NCBI GenBank assembly: GCA_022641835.1
Contig: CP048716.1
Coordinates: 1,860,001 to 1,924,000, forward strand
Source of the DNA: Petasospora fabianii
Taxonomy: Eukaryota; Ascomycota; Saccharomycetes; Phaffomycetales; Wickerhamomycetaceae
DNA length: 64,000 bases
Reading direction: 5' to 3'
Shown: piece by piece, positions 52,076 through 61,441 of the stretch
Position numbering within the stretch: position 1 is the stretch's first letter
How the letters are laid out: each line of letters begins with the position of its first letter
The notes under the pieces: model-generated
Seen by the model: only the letters and a program-made list of their open reading frames with translations
Database searches by the model: none
Told to the model about the DNA's origin: nothing
Program-made: the position numbers and the translations under genes

Positions 52076-53714
52076 GGTTAGAGGTTATCCCGTACCAAGT
52101 GGGGGTAGGAACTATAGAATCGAGATGAGTTCGATGGCGTAGGTGTATAACTTCGCAACAGACAGAAGAAAGAGCAGCAAGTAATGTATTATTAATACCG
52201 CTGGTGCGATGGGTGTAGGCTGTAGTGAGCTCGTGTTAAGTGAATGTCACCCGAATCTGAGAGTTAACAATGGTGGTGTAGGTCGATGAGCTTGTAAGGC
52301 GCCAGCACGTTGTAGTTCAGGTTGAGGTTCTTGTAATGAACGCTTGTGATGAAGCCTTCTATGGCTATTGGTTCTGGTGTGTGTCCTATCACTAGGCCCT
52401 ATGGGTGTGAGAAGGTATGTGTTGGTGTCTGGATATTACAAATGAATAGACGAATTCATGCGCTGTTAGATGTTTACGGAGACGCAGATGTGAAGCTGTA
52501 CATCAGCGGATCGAGTTCCGAGGGCAGCTTGGCACCTTTTTTTTTAACTCCCTTACCTTAAGTTGGCGCGGAGAAGGCGCGCATAGCTTCAACTTTAAAC
52601 AGTGTTTGAGGTGGAAGAACCCCCGCTCTTTTCTCGGGAATTGCCATTACTAAAGAATCTGCCGTGCGGTGTGATGACGTGAGCTAAAGTAAAAAGCTTT
52701 GTATATACTTCTTTGGTGGCAGTGGGACAAGTGTGGCATGAAAGACACCCGATATCACCGGAGCAATAATTTGGGCTAATGAGAGTACACACACCACGCG
52801 TAAAAATTTAGTGTCTGTCGCCAACTACTGTGCAGGCGGCGGGCAAACTGTCATTTGCAAGAGTATGAGTTTCTTTTCCTTGGCGTTCATTTTGGCATTA
52901 CTCCAGTGATATTTCCAGTCTAGTGTACATAGCTTTAAGCTTCTTTTTACATAACTTGTTTTGCTCCAGTGAGATCTGTCGAATAGGCTATAACACTAAT
53001 TTATTTAGCCAACTCCGCCCTCCTCCGACAAACGCAGGCAGATCTCCACGATTTTGATGATTTCCGAGGGTGCTCAATGGCGGAAAAATCCGTCACCGAA
53101 ATCTCCATCGTTGCCATCAAAAAGGAGGTTTACCCTTCGGGTGGAACTCCCCATCGGGTATAACACTCTCTTTAGGCGCCCACATAGATCCATATAATAT
53201 TATCATTTTGTATTGTCCTCTTGGTTTTGGCAATAGACGCCTAATCATTTCAGTTAGCACCCTTTAGACCAAACGTGAACACTCTTCCGACGGGGTTTTT
53301 GTTTTCAATGAGACTAGTTGCTGCGCATTAAAACATGCCATGTAGTCAATATTGGCCGTTTTATTGTTATTTTGAAGCCGTATGGTTAAACCTCCATCCC
53401 GATAGTCCCGTACTAGTGTAGACTACCCACTACTACACTGCATATTCGCTAACACTACATACACCATTCATACAATTCATCATTATTGTGATAGTGGACA
53501 AACCAAGCCATTACATAATGGCTCACTCACGCCACTTTTGACTGAGCCATCCTCCATAGACTATATACAAGCTTACCCTGCTGGAGCATCAAACAAGACA
53601 AATCAAGGAAAGAAAAAAAAAGGTCCAATATAAAAACAAGAACACCGGAAACCAGTTAACACACACATCACTTCGTTATCGTTTCTCCACAAACACATTG
53701 ACTAACCAAACTCT
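52076..53714. other. 1.6 kb upstream region of HAP1
   Basis: This is the largest gap inside the array. It contains a T9 run near 52538-52546, an A-rich run near 53607-53620 and many short inverted GCGC and CGG words (for example 52564-52581). I found no convincing open frame, no tRNA and no transposon ends. Long 5' regulatory regions are plausible for an oxygen-responsive regulator. Confidence 0.5.
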
Positions 53715-56442
53715 CTACAATCCCATGGAGTTCTGAGTACTATACTGATACATGAACTCGTCAAAATTCGAAGCACCAGCTGCACCAACAGCAGCTGAAG
53801 CAGGTGTCGAAGGTGGGAACTGCAAATTACCCAACGGTACTTGAGTCTGTGGGCGAGATAGTAAACCGGTATCAGTTGGTATCGTTGAAATGCTAGCACC
53901 ACTCTCAGAATTAGCAGAGATAGACCCACCATTAGACAACTCTCCATTCGAGGAATCACCAATGTTCTCATTCATGATTGTATCCCATGCATTCATGTCG
54001 GCATTGGTAAAATTAAAGCTTCCATCGAATGGGAACTGTGCATCAATCGAAGTCGATTGAGTCGACATGTCCTGAATGATCTGTTCTAACCAATGCTTAT
54101 CCTTTTCACTTAACATGTCCGTGTTGGCGGGAGACTCCTGTTGCGATTGCAGTTCATCAATGCTGTGAACACCATCAAGTGCATTCAAAATGGATTGGAA
54201 GTCATCTTTCGAAAACATGAAAATCGACTCATCTTTGAACATCTCCTTCTTCAACGTGGCAATAAACTGGACATCAGTGGTAGTGATTATCCCAAGTGGT
54301 CCCTTCTCCATCTTCAAGACCTTGTCTGTGATGAAAGTATGACACTTACTTACCACCCAAGCGTGGTAGTAGTAATCTGAAATCTTGTCAAACCCTCTGA
54401 TAACATGCTTCATTGATCCGGTGGCATTTTGAGCAATTTGATCAATGAGAGCAAAAATAGAGTCTTCGCCGTTCTTAACCATGGTCTTGTACGCCTTCAT
54501 ACGACTGGCGAGGGTGAACATGATCTGAATGATTCTATGAAGCGCAAGTTCAATCTTCTGGATCACAGCCACTGCACATCCAAAGTGCTTGTTCAGGTCA
54601 AACTCCTTGTTCGCTGGGTCAAAGAACTGAATTGCTGGGTAGATACTAGCACAATTCTTCAGCATGCTGGTCATGTAAAACATAGACAGCTCAATGTTCT
54701 TCTTTGAGTTATAATGGAGGAAGAAATGGTAGTAGATCATGTTCAAGAAGGAGACAACATCGACAAGCAGATGGAAGTATCTGATTTTCTGAGACCTTTG
54801 AATAACTGTGTCACTTGGCTTCGCCATAATGACCTCAATAGAAGGTAATGTTCTTTGGAACTCCTCAATAGGACCAAGATATTTCTTCACCTGGGTCACA
54901 GTTGGAGCTTCTCTAACATTCAAGATCAAATCAAGGAATGGACGACAGATATCGTAAAGCTTTTGACGATCAGCAAATGTCTTATCAATTTGGTAGTCGA
55001 ATGGTGTCTCACTTTCATCCAAGTGTGGGAATTCAGTATCGTAACAGTTTTGACTAATGATTGAAGGAGCACCACAAATCATGAGCTGATAAAAATCAAG
55101 ATGAACAACGGAGTACCAGAGTCTTCTTATAAGATTTCTCGTCTTCAATGGAACACCAGTTTTACTTGGATCTCTGTTGGCACTATTTTGCAAGGCCATC
55201 TGGAACATTTGACCAAGTCTGTCAGTAGTAGTAGCAGTTGAACAGTCACATTCTTCTGGGGCATAAAACTCATAATGTCTCATCATGAGGCAGAACTGGA
55301 AAATATCAAGTTTAATGTGTCTAAATGACTGAATCTCCCTGTAACACTTCTCAGCAATCCTCATAATTGATTCCGAAACTGGGTGCTCTAGGATATACTT
55401 GTCCTCAGCGGTAAGCTCTCTCTGAATAGCCTTCCCAGCATTGTACAGCGACAACGATGCCAAACGCATGATGATGATCAAGATACCAATGGTGGTGTAC
55501 TGAACCTTCTTCGTCAAGCTCCACTTCAAACCGGTTTCAGAATCTCTGCGGCCAATTACTCCTGTCAACTGCTTGCAGAACTCGGCTCTCTCAAGGATTG
55601 GCATGATGAAGTACAACTCCGAGTCAAAGAATCTGTCAACGAGCAACCAAATAAGTTTCTGATCCACAAGTGTTTCCTTGATGTGCTCAGATAGTGGCTT
55701 ATTCTTGTCAATGTGCTTGCACTGTTCTTGTAGTTTAGCGTTCAAGTCAGTCTGGTTAGTAAATTTGTTCTTGAAAGCCATGTCCTTGGTGTCCTTCTTC
55801 TGCACTTGACTCATAATACGGTTACGATTCTTCACAGATACATGAATACAATTCAAATAGACATCTTTTCTCAAGAGCGACACCCAGGAAAGAGATCCCT
55901 GAGTAGGCATTCCATGCACTTCATAGTGGTTTTTCTGAAAGTTCATGATCTCATAATCATCGGCAGAGGGCGGATGTGGGTAGTATGTGGCACTTCCAGA
56001 TGATGTGCTTGTCTGGGGAGAAATTGGTGAGCCTTTCTGGTGAAGAGCAGCTTCGAGTGATCTAATTCTCTCGTTGAGAGCCTGCAACTCCGAATTATAT
56101 GGGGCCCTATGTGGAAGAGAAGAGCCATTGCTTGGACTACCCACGAGGGTCTCGTTATTGTTACCAAGATGAACGCTCCATTGTGCTTCCTCATAGTGAC
56201 ACATATGTGGGTCTTTACGCTTTCTGCATGCGCCACATATGGGCTTGATCTGGTCACACTGGCTTAGTGTTAGTTGACTTTCTTGAGAAGAACGTGGTAA
56301 CCACCTCTCTGCCTCTCTGGGTATGTCATCATCCATGTGCAGCACTTACTTTGGTTTTCTTCTGGCGACAAACTAGACAGGACTTGAGAGCCCTCACGCG
56401 CTTTTTGTCAGGGCCCTCGTCTGAATCCATGGTGGTATTCAT
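53715..56442 (-). CDS. HAP1-like zinc-cluster transcription factor, paralogue 5, one intron
   Basis: Exon 1 is 56350-56442 (MNTTMDSDEGPDKKRVRALK onward); exon 2 is 53715-56258. The 91 nt intron 56259-56349 has GTAAGT, AACTAAC and GCCAG. The product is 878 aa; a second in-frame ATG four codons down is also possible. Splicing yields CLVCRQKKTK | CDQIKPICGAC with KDPHMCHYEEAQW, the intron again exactly before the third Cys. A coiled coil (ELQALNERIRSLEAALHQ) and the block GSLSWVSLLRKDVYLNCIHV follow. In place of CPEDD it has APEECD. It lacks the LFGxF motif of paralogues 1 to 4, and its tail is Ser/Ala/Thr-rich. It is the most diverged member, and is divergent from FEX1. Confidence 0.88.
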
Positions 56443-56862
56443 GGCTGATCTCTGACCGAGTTCCCTTCTGGTCTTTGGTTAGTGTGAAGGAAGTCTTCCT
56501 GATACATCCTTAACTCTGTGCCTTAGTGTCTGTGACCCCGGAACAGACACCTCGAAGGCAAACTATTTCGCGAAATAACCTCTGTTGTCGTGGCAACGAA
56601 CCACTTCCGGCCATTCAAGCCGCTTTGGGAAGTGAGGCCCGGGTGAGAGAATGATATACACCCGTACACCATATCCCTGTCATCGGGGCTAAGCGGAGTT
56701 ACACAGGTCTGGCGGTTGGGGCCAAGGGGCTTGGCGTGGTTTGTGTTCTTTGTGCTTTGTGAGTTGACTCAACCTGTCATCTCACATAACCGTACTGCTA
56801 TATATTCCCACTTCGGCTCCTGCGTGTGCCCTATCGACGAAGGGTCAACAGCTTTCTTGGCT
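56443..56862. other. Divergent promoter region of paralogue 5 and FEX1
   Basis: 420 bp between the two inferred starts. The frame of FEX1 is open for 49 codons upstream, but that part is not family-like. It includes TTTCGCGAAA near 56569-56578, a palindrome with a CGCGAAA cell-cycle-box core. Nothing else was recognised. Confidence 0.4.
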
Positions 56863-57897
56863 ATGACTTCCTCAACCCAAGATCCTGACCACGAGACTCT
56901 CGAACTCTATGATTCTATTCCAGAAGAGTCATCAACGCGACCCTCCACGAGGTTCAATGAGGTCCGTCTGCTGTGCATCTTGTCATTTTTCGCTATTGTT
57001 GGAGTTCTTGCACGTAAGGGAATCACTGTGCTGACCACGTACGATGGATCATTCCTCGGTGGTGTCATATGGGCTAACTTTGCCGCTTGTGTTGTGATGG
57101 GTTTAGCTACACAATCATCTGAGTTTTGGAAGGACGAACCCGTACCTAAGGCTAAAATTCAACTCTACACCGGCATCACAACAGGGTTCTGTGGTACATT
57201 CTCTTCATTCAGTTCACTCATCCTTGAGGCATTCATCAAGTCTGCTGATATTCAAATTGGGCATTACTATCATTACAGGAATGGAGCTTATGGCATCATG
57301 GAGTGTGCATCGGTTATGATCTCCCATATCTGTATCTCCATCGCTGGTCTTCATTTTGGCAAGCACTTGATGAAGTTTCACGATCGAAAGACTCCACTGA
57401 ATATTGGAATTCTTGAAAATGTTGTCGCTGTAGCTGGTATTGCATCTTGGATTGCAGTGATCGTACTGATTGTTATAAAAAGCTGGAGGTCTTGGACTTT
57501 TGCATGCATCGTCTCACCGATTGCCTGTTGGACAAGATTCTACGTGTCTAAATGGCTCAATCCAAAGGTTTCCGGTTTCCCTATGGGTACTTTCACGGTG
57601 AATGTCGCTGCCAGTGTTATTCTGGCTATTTTGAATCTTCTCAACAGAGGAAAAACATCTCATGATGGACGTTTGGTAAACTCAATTCTGTCATGTCATA
57701 TGATTCAGGGCCTTGAGGACGGTTTTTGCGGTACTTTGTCTACTGTGAGTACATTTGTTGCGGAACTTTACACATTGAAGTCTCCACGAAGCTACAGGTA
57801 TGGTTTTGTGAGCTTGGCGGTGTCATATATCCTCATGTTACTGATTCTTGGCTCGTATAATTGGACCATCGGTCTCACTGACCCACTTTGCTCTTGA
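56863..57897 (+). CDS. FEX1: Fluoride exporter Fex1 (fused double CrcB/Fluc)
   Basis: 344 residues from ATG MTSSTQDPDHETLELYD; an upstream in-frame ATG (56716) would add 49 unusual residues. Two Fluc repeats are visible: the first with IWANFAACVVMG and TTGFCGTFSSFSSL, the second with MGTFTVNVAASVILAILNLL and EDGFCGTLSTVSTF. The Asn in the NFAA/NVAA motifs and the GFCGT-S/T-F-S/T-S turns are the fluoride-path residues of the family. Nine hydrophobic segments are expected, as in eukaryotic FEX. It exports fluoride at the plasma membrane, constitutively in S. cerevisiae. Nothing looks broken. Confidence 0.95.
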   Translation: MTSSTQDPDHETLELYDSIPEESSTRPSTRFNEVRLLCILSFFAIVGVLARKGITVLTTYDGSFLGGVIWANFAACVVMGLATQSSEFWKDEPVPKAKIQLYTGITTGFCGTFSSFSSLILEAFIKSADIQIGHYYHYRNGAYGIMECASVMISHICISIAGLHFGKHLMKFHDRKTPLNIGILENVVAVAGIASWIAVIVLIVIKSWRSWTFACIVSPIACWTRFYVSKWLNPKVSGFPMGTFTVNVAASVILAILNLLNRGKTSHDGRLVNSILSCHMIQGLEDGFCGTLSTVSTFVAELYTLKSPRSYRYGFVSLAVSYILMLLILGSYNWTIGLTDPLCS

Positions 57898-58499
57898 AAT
57901 GAAGTGACGCTATTGTTAGTTGTTGTTAATAAAAACGGGGATAGACAGAAGAAACTAACGTATTAATAGAGAGAGAACAATCCACCTGGGTTGAGATGCC
58001 GCCTTTGGAGGTAATGTCAGAGCTGTGCCTCCGATTCACCCTTCTGATGACAGTGATAAACCATTTGAGTATCGTCCGGTCAAACATCTCTGTCCGAATC
58101 CGATGCATGATCTAAAAGATTCATACTGGTCAAAGTCCTTGGTAGCGGATGCCCTTCAGGGTACCGGTCGCTGACTGAGCCCTTCATCAAAGAGGAGAAT
58201 GGTGAGCAGATGAGACTCAGTAGAACATCTGTGTCATTGATCGGTTGGTCGGGGCCCGCGAGATATGATGCATGCAGTAAGCACTGACAAAAGACCGCCA
58301 GAGTCGACATAGTAGAACAACACACACATACAGACACCCATTGAGGCAAAACCATAGACTCGTATCACATACCGTGCGCAATCCTTGTGTTAACACCTCT
58401 TGAAATGACTTTCAGGGTTTGATTCTTTGAAATAATGGCAGAAGAACATACACCTGTGAAAAAAGAAGCCCCCACATGGTGAGTTATTGGGATTGATAG

Positions 58500-59040
58500 A
58501 CCCTGATGATCGGTACACAGTCCGTTTGGAGTACTACAAGAGGCTGTATCCTTCTTCCAAGGTTGTCATTGGCCCAAACACAGAAATGATCCCGAGACTT
58601 TAATATCCAAATGATGCTGCCGGGATGCGATACTCAAACCATGGAGACGAGGCAACAATGCAACGCAATGCCAAGAAGGCTCAGCGTCGCATTGGCTCTT
58701 TAGAAGGGTTTATTTTGTAAGAGCATATCCTAGATCACCGGTTAACCAAGTTTTCCGAGAGAAGAACTGGGCATGCTGGGGTCAAATCGAGTTAGGAACA
58801 AGATGGCATTCCTCATCAGGATTACAAACCTTCAAAGCAGCCGTCCTGTGTGATCTTTCTTAAGAGGGTGTTCGGGTGTTGTTAATGGAGTCGAGATTGG
58901 TGCATGTAGTACTGATTACAATGGTAGATCTGTGAAGTCATCATTTGATGTGCCCTTGTGGTGCTGTATGTTGTCTTCGGTATCCTCTTGTCGATTCCCA
59001 TGCGTAACACTGCTGCAACATTTATCTGCCAGCAGCTCTG
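58500..59040 (+). pseudogene. Possible decayed protein-coding gene
   Basis: One frame from about 58485 reads protein-like residues, LIDPDDRYTVRLEYYKRLYP then SSKVVIGPNTEMIPRL, a TAA near 58600, then YPNDAAGMRYSNHGDEATMQ and RNAKKAQRRIGSLEGF before another stop near 58720. Further on, about 58950-59037, a hydrophobic membrane-like segment ALVVLYVVFGILLSIPMRN appears. Codon choice and amino-acid balance look coding, but stops interrupt it and no splice sites were found that would bridge them. The family is not recognised; a membrane transporter is only a guess. It may also be chance. Confidence 0.25.
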
Positions 59041-59194
59041 ACTTCGCCATGGTTGTATCAATTCCCCGTGCAAGGTGGATCGCTAAGGAAAAGAACCAAG
59101 AAGTCCTGAGGATCTTGATTTTAAGAAGATGAAGATGAGATGTATATTATTGAGTCGAGCACCAGCGCGCCTAGCGCACGGCCAAGCTGACACA

Positions 59195-59217
59195 ACGCGT
59201 TTTGGCAGCTGACGCGT
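59195..59217. promoter_or_regulatory. Paired MluI cell-cycle boxes upstream of the acidic protein gene
   Basis: ACGCGT occurs at 59195-59200 and 59212-59217, followed by TTTCGCGT (59217-59224), which contains an SCB-like CGCGAAA on the minus strand. The start codon of the next gene is about 135 bp downstream. This mirrors the PSF1/RAD61 promoter and predicts G1/S expression. Confidence 0.65.
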
Positions 59218-59350
59218 TTCGCGTCTCTCCGGTCTAAGACTTCACTGCATCAAGAGGTAAACATTAAAGCACTGTCTTCTTCTTCTTCTCTCTGTCAAGG
59301 ATTCACTGTTACTTTCTCACGAACAGCTTATACTCGATGCTCATTGAGTC

Positions 59351-60514
59351 ATGGACAGCTTCCATTGTGATGTTGATCATGCTGCACTTCGGCGTCCAGT
59401 TGATCATGGGGTGGGACAGAGATTAGCCGCCAACGACGACACTTTGTCTGACCACAGTTCTGACATTTCGCTTATCGACTGTGAGATCAATGATAGTGAG
59501 GATGATGATTTGTGGTCCAACAATCCGTTTCGAGAGTTCAACAGAAGGAGACCTGCCTCAGCACCTGTAAATTTACATGCCGCGCAAGCCAAGGTCCTCA
59601 TCAGGCCAGTCACTGATCCAGGCGTACGGACAATCCCTAAAACGTCACACCGGAAAAAACCATCAGAAGATGATGCTGACATAGTTATGGAAACACATGA
59701 TGGCCTCAAGGTTCTCCAGCTACCGACTTGCATCAGACAACCTTGCCCAACTTCTGAGATGGGCCTGGCAACCGCAACGAAAGCATACAAAGAAGACAAT
59801 ACCGATGAAGATACAGATCAAGAACCGCCTCACAATACCCAACATGCTGATAGCTACCATAAGTCTCACTCTGCCATACCAGAGTATGACTCTGAAAGTG
59901 ACTGTGACATCGATGACTACGAGACACCTGTCGTTTTGGGTATTGAGTACATCGATGAGCATGAAATCAGCACCCATGAAAGCGACACGGAACTACACAA
60001 CACTCTACTCAAAATTGATGTTCCAGACAGCACAATCTCCGGAAGGTCGAGTCACTCAGATGATCAGCAGGAACCGTCTCAATTCCCCAATGAGACACAA
60101 AGCAGTACTAAGCTGCTGATTGCTAACACCAAAGCGCACGCTGATCTTGAGTTGGATGCAAAAGATGATATATCGGGTATTGATGTCGCTGATGAAGATG
60201 TCAATTCATTAGCTAATCCTACATCTGGTGACTTCCCAGACTCTGCCGCTGAAGAAGAAACTATTCATGTCAAACAACGTACATCATCTAATGGTGGTAC
60301 GTTCCCCGCCCATCCACAATCTAACAAAATGAAACGTTGGTCCTCTGCAGGCAAGGTGAGAGTGCCTGCAAACTCCATTACACGTCGTTCAGCTAAACGA
60401 AAGACTACGACCTTGAGCCAACTTTGCTCAAAGACTACCGCAATCCCCTACAGAGTCGGTCTCTCCAGAAGGGCGAATGTTTCCCACTTACACAAAGATC
60501 TCCAAAGGAGATGA
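59351..60514 (+). CDS. Acidic protein with C-terminal RAD51AP1-like motif, otherwise unknown
   Basis: 387 residues with no known globular domain. Residues 30-330 are acidic, Asp/Ser/Glu-rich and probably disordered, with clusters such as LIDCEINDSEDDDLW. The last 60 residues are basic (MKRWSSAGKVRVPANSITRR). They end in YRVGLSRRANVSHLH at 367-381. From memory, the RAD51-binding C-terminus of vertebrate RAD51AP1 contains GLSRL-A-R-V-K-P-L-H with Leu319 and His329 essential; here Leu371 and His381 have the same 10-residue spacing, and GLSR, Ala, Val and LH are all kept. Two MluI boxes upstream suggest G1/S expression. A role in recombination is inference from one motif. I do not recognise an orthologue by name. 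Confidence 0.8.
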   Translation: MDSFHCDVDHAALRRPVDHGVGQRLAANDDTLSDHSSDISLIDCEINDSEDDDLWSNNPFREFNRRRPASAPVNLHAAQAKVLIRPVTDPGVRTIPKTSHRKKPSEDDADIVMETHDGLKVLQLPTCIRQPCPTSEMGLATATKAYKEDNTDEDTDQEPPHNTQHADSYHKSHSAIPEYDSESDCDIDDYETPVVLGIEYIDEHEISTHESDTELHNTLLKIDVPDSTISGRSSHSDDQQEPSQFPNETQSSTKLLIANTKAHADLELDAKDDISGIDVADEDVNSLANPTSGDFPDSAAEEETIHVKQRTSSNGGTFPAHPQSNKMKRWSSAGKVRVPANSITRRSAKRKTTTLSQLCSKTTAIPYRVGLSRRANVSHLHKDLQRR

Positions 60515-60777
60515 GAACAAATACCTCTCTCGACTACTACGAAGCTTACGAATAATGACTACCACTATCATGACCTTTTTAATGAATCAAGATCAACTAG
60601 AAAGCTGTAGTTACAACACATGGTGGTGTGCGGGTTTTTTGAGAAGTCAACAGTCGTGGCCGCCTAGCAGTTCATCGAACCGAACTCTCAACGCACATGC
60701 AACCCTATCATTCAACATTTATCCAGTTTCATCAATTATCCTCTTGTACAGCACACACTAAGTGTCTAACCATAAAC

Positions 60778-61314
60778 ATGTCATTCGAAAGTGATATTAC
60801 CTACGTTCCACCACTCAATTTTGCACTAGTGGAGGACAGCATCTATCGCTCTGGCCATCCAGTGCCAATCAACTTTCCATTCCTTCGCACACTCAACCTA
60901 AGAACAGTGATATACATCGGCGATAAAGAGGACAACTATGACTACTATGAGTTTCTCAAGGAGGAGAATATCGAGTTTAAGTACATAAAGATGAAGTCAT
61001 CGAGTGAGCCGTTCATCATGAATGACCCAGCGGCGATTATCGAGGCATTGAAGGTAATCGTGAATACGGACAACTATCCAATTCTCATACACTCGAATAA
61101 GGGAAAACACAGAATAGGCGTCCTAGTGGGAATCATGAGAAAGCTATTACAAGGGTGGAGTATAACTGGAATCTTTAACGAATACGACAAGTACGCAGGT
61201 GGTAAAGGTGAGAGTGATATGGAGTTCATTGAGAGTTTCGAAAGTGATCTGATGGTAGATGCATCGAAGCTACCGAAGTTTGTGAGGGTCAATGATACTG
61301 AGGAGGAGCACTGA
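60778..61314 (+). CDS. OCA2: Atypical phosphatase-like protein Oca2
   Basis: 178 residues from ATG MSFESDITYVPPLNFALVED. The Siw14/Oca dual-specificity phosphatase fold is clear: PPLNF, IYRSGHP, then VIYIGDKEDN. The P-loop is HSNKGKHRIG (105-114), where Ser106 stands in place of the catalytic Cys and Arg112 is kept. As I recall, S. cerevisiae Oca2 has the same HSNKGKHR, and the following IMRKLLQGWSITGIFNEY also matches it. It is probably a non-catalytic partner of Oca1 and other members of the inositol-pyrophosphate/oxidant-response complex. It is cytoplasmic; no signal is seen. The start was chosen over an in-frame ATG 27 codons upstream because PPLNF lies near the N-terminus in the family. 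Confidence 0.9.
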   Translation: MSFESDITYVPPLNFALVEDSIYRSGHPVPINFPFLRTLNLRTVIYIGDKEDNYDYYEFLKEENIEFKYIKMKSSSEPFIMNDPAAIIEALKVIVNTDNYPILIHSNKGKHRIGVLVGIMRKLLQGWSITGIFNEYDKYAGGKGESDMEFIESFESDLMVDASKLPKFVRVNDTEEEH

Positions 61315-61441
61315 CATGGCCATTACCCCTCCATTTTGCTTCTCTCGTATATATAGCCATTTGGTTTGGGGCCTGTTGCTGCTATCCAGCTTACACTGCA
61401 AGATGATCATATTTATCATTAAAAGAGGTCGTACGAAATAG

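Larger units (their letters stand above)
57898..59350. other. 1.45 kb stretch with no intact gene
   Basis: It lies downstream of FEX1 and upstream of the acidic protein gene. It holds the possible decayed gene described separately (58500-59040) and, at its right end, paired MluI boxes and a TTC repeat near 59277-59291. No RNA gene was recognised. Confidence 0.5.

Noticed and set aside
52076-53714. A missing seventh regulator gene or an element insertion in the HAP1 upstream gap
   Set aside because: No zinc-cluster codons, long open frame or repeat ends could be found there.
59697-60119. 140-codon open frame inside the acidic protein gene
   Set aside because: A second-frame shadow of the acidic gene with no family match, whereas the main frame has the conserved C-terminal motif.
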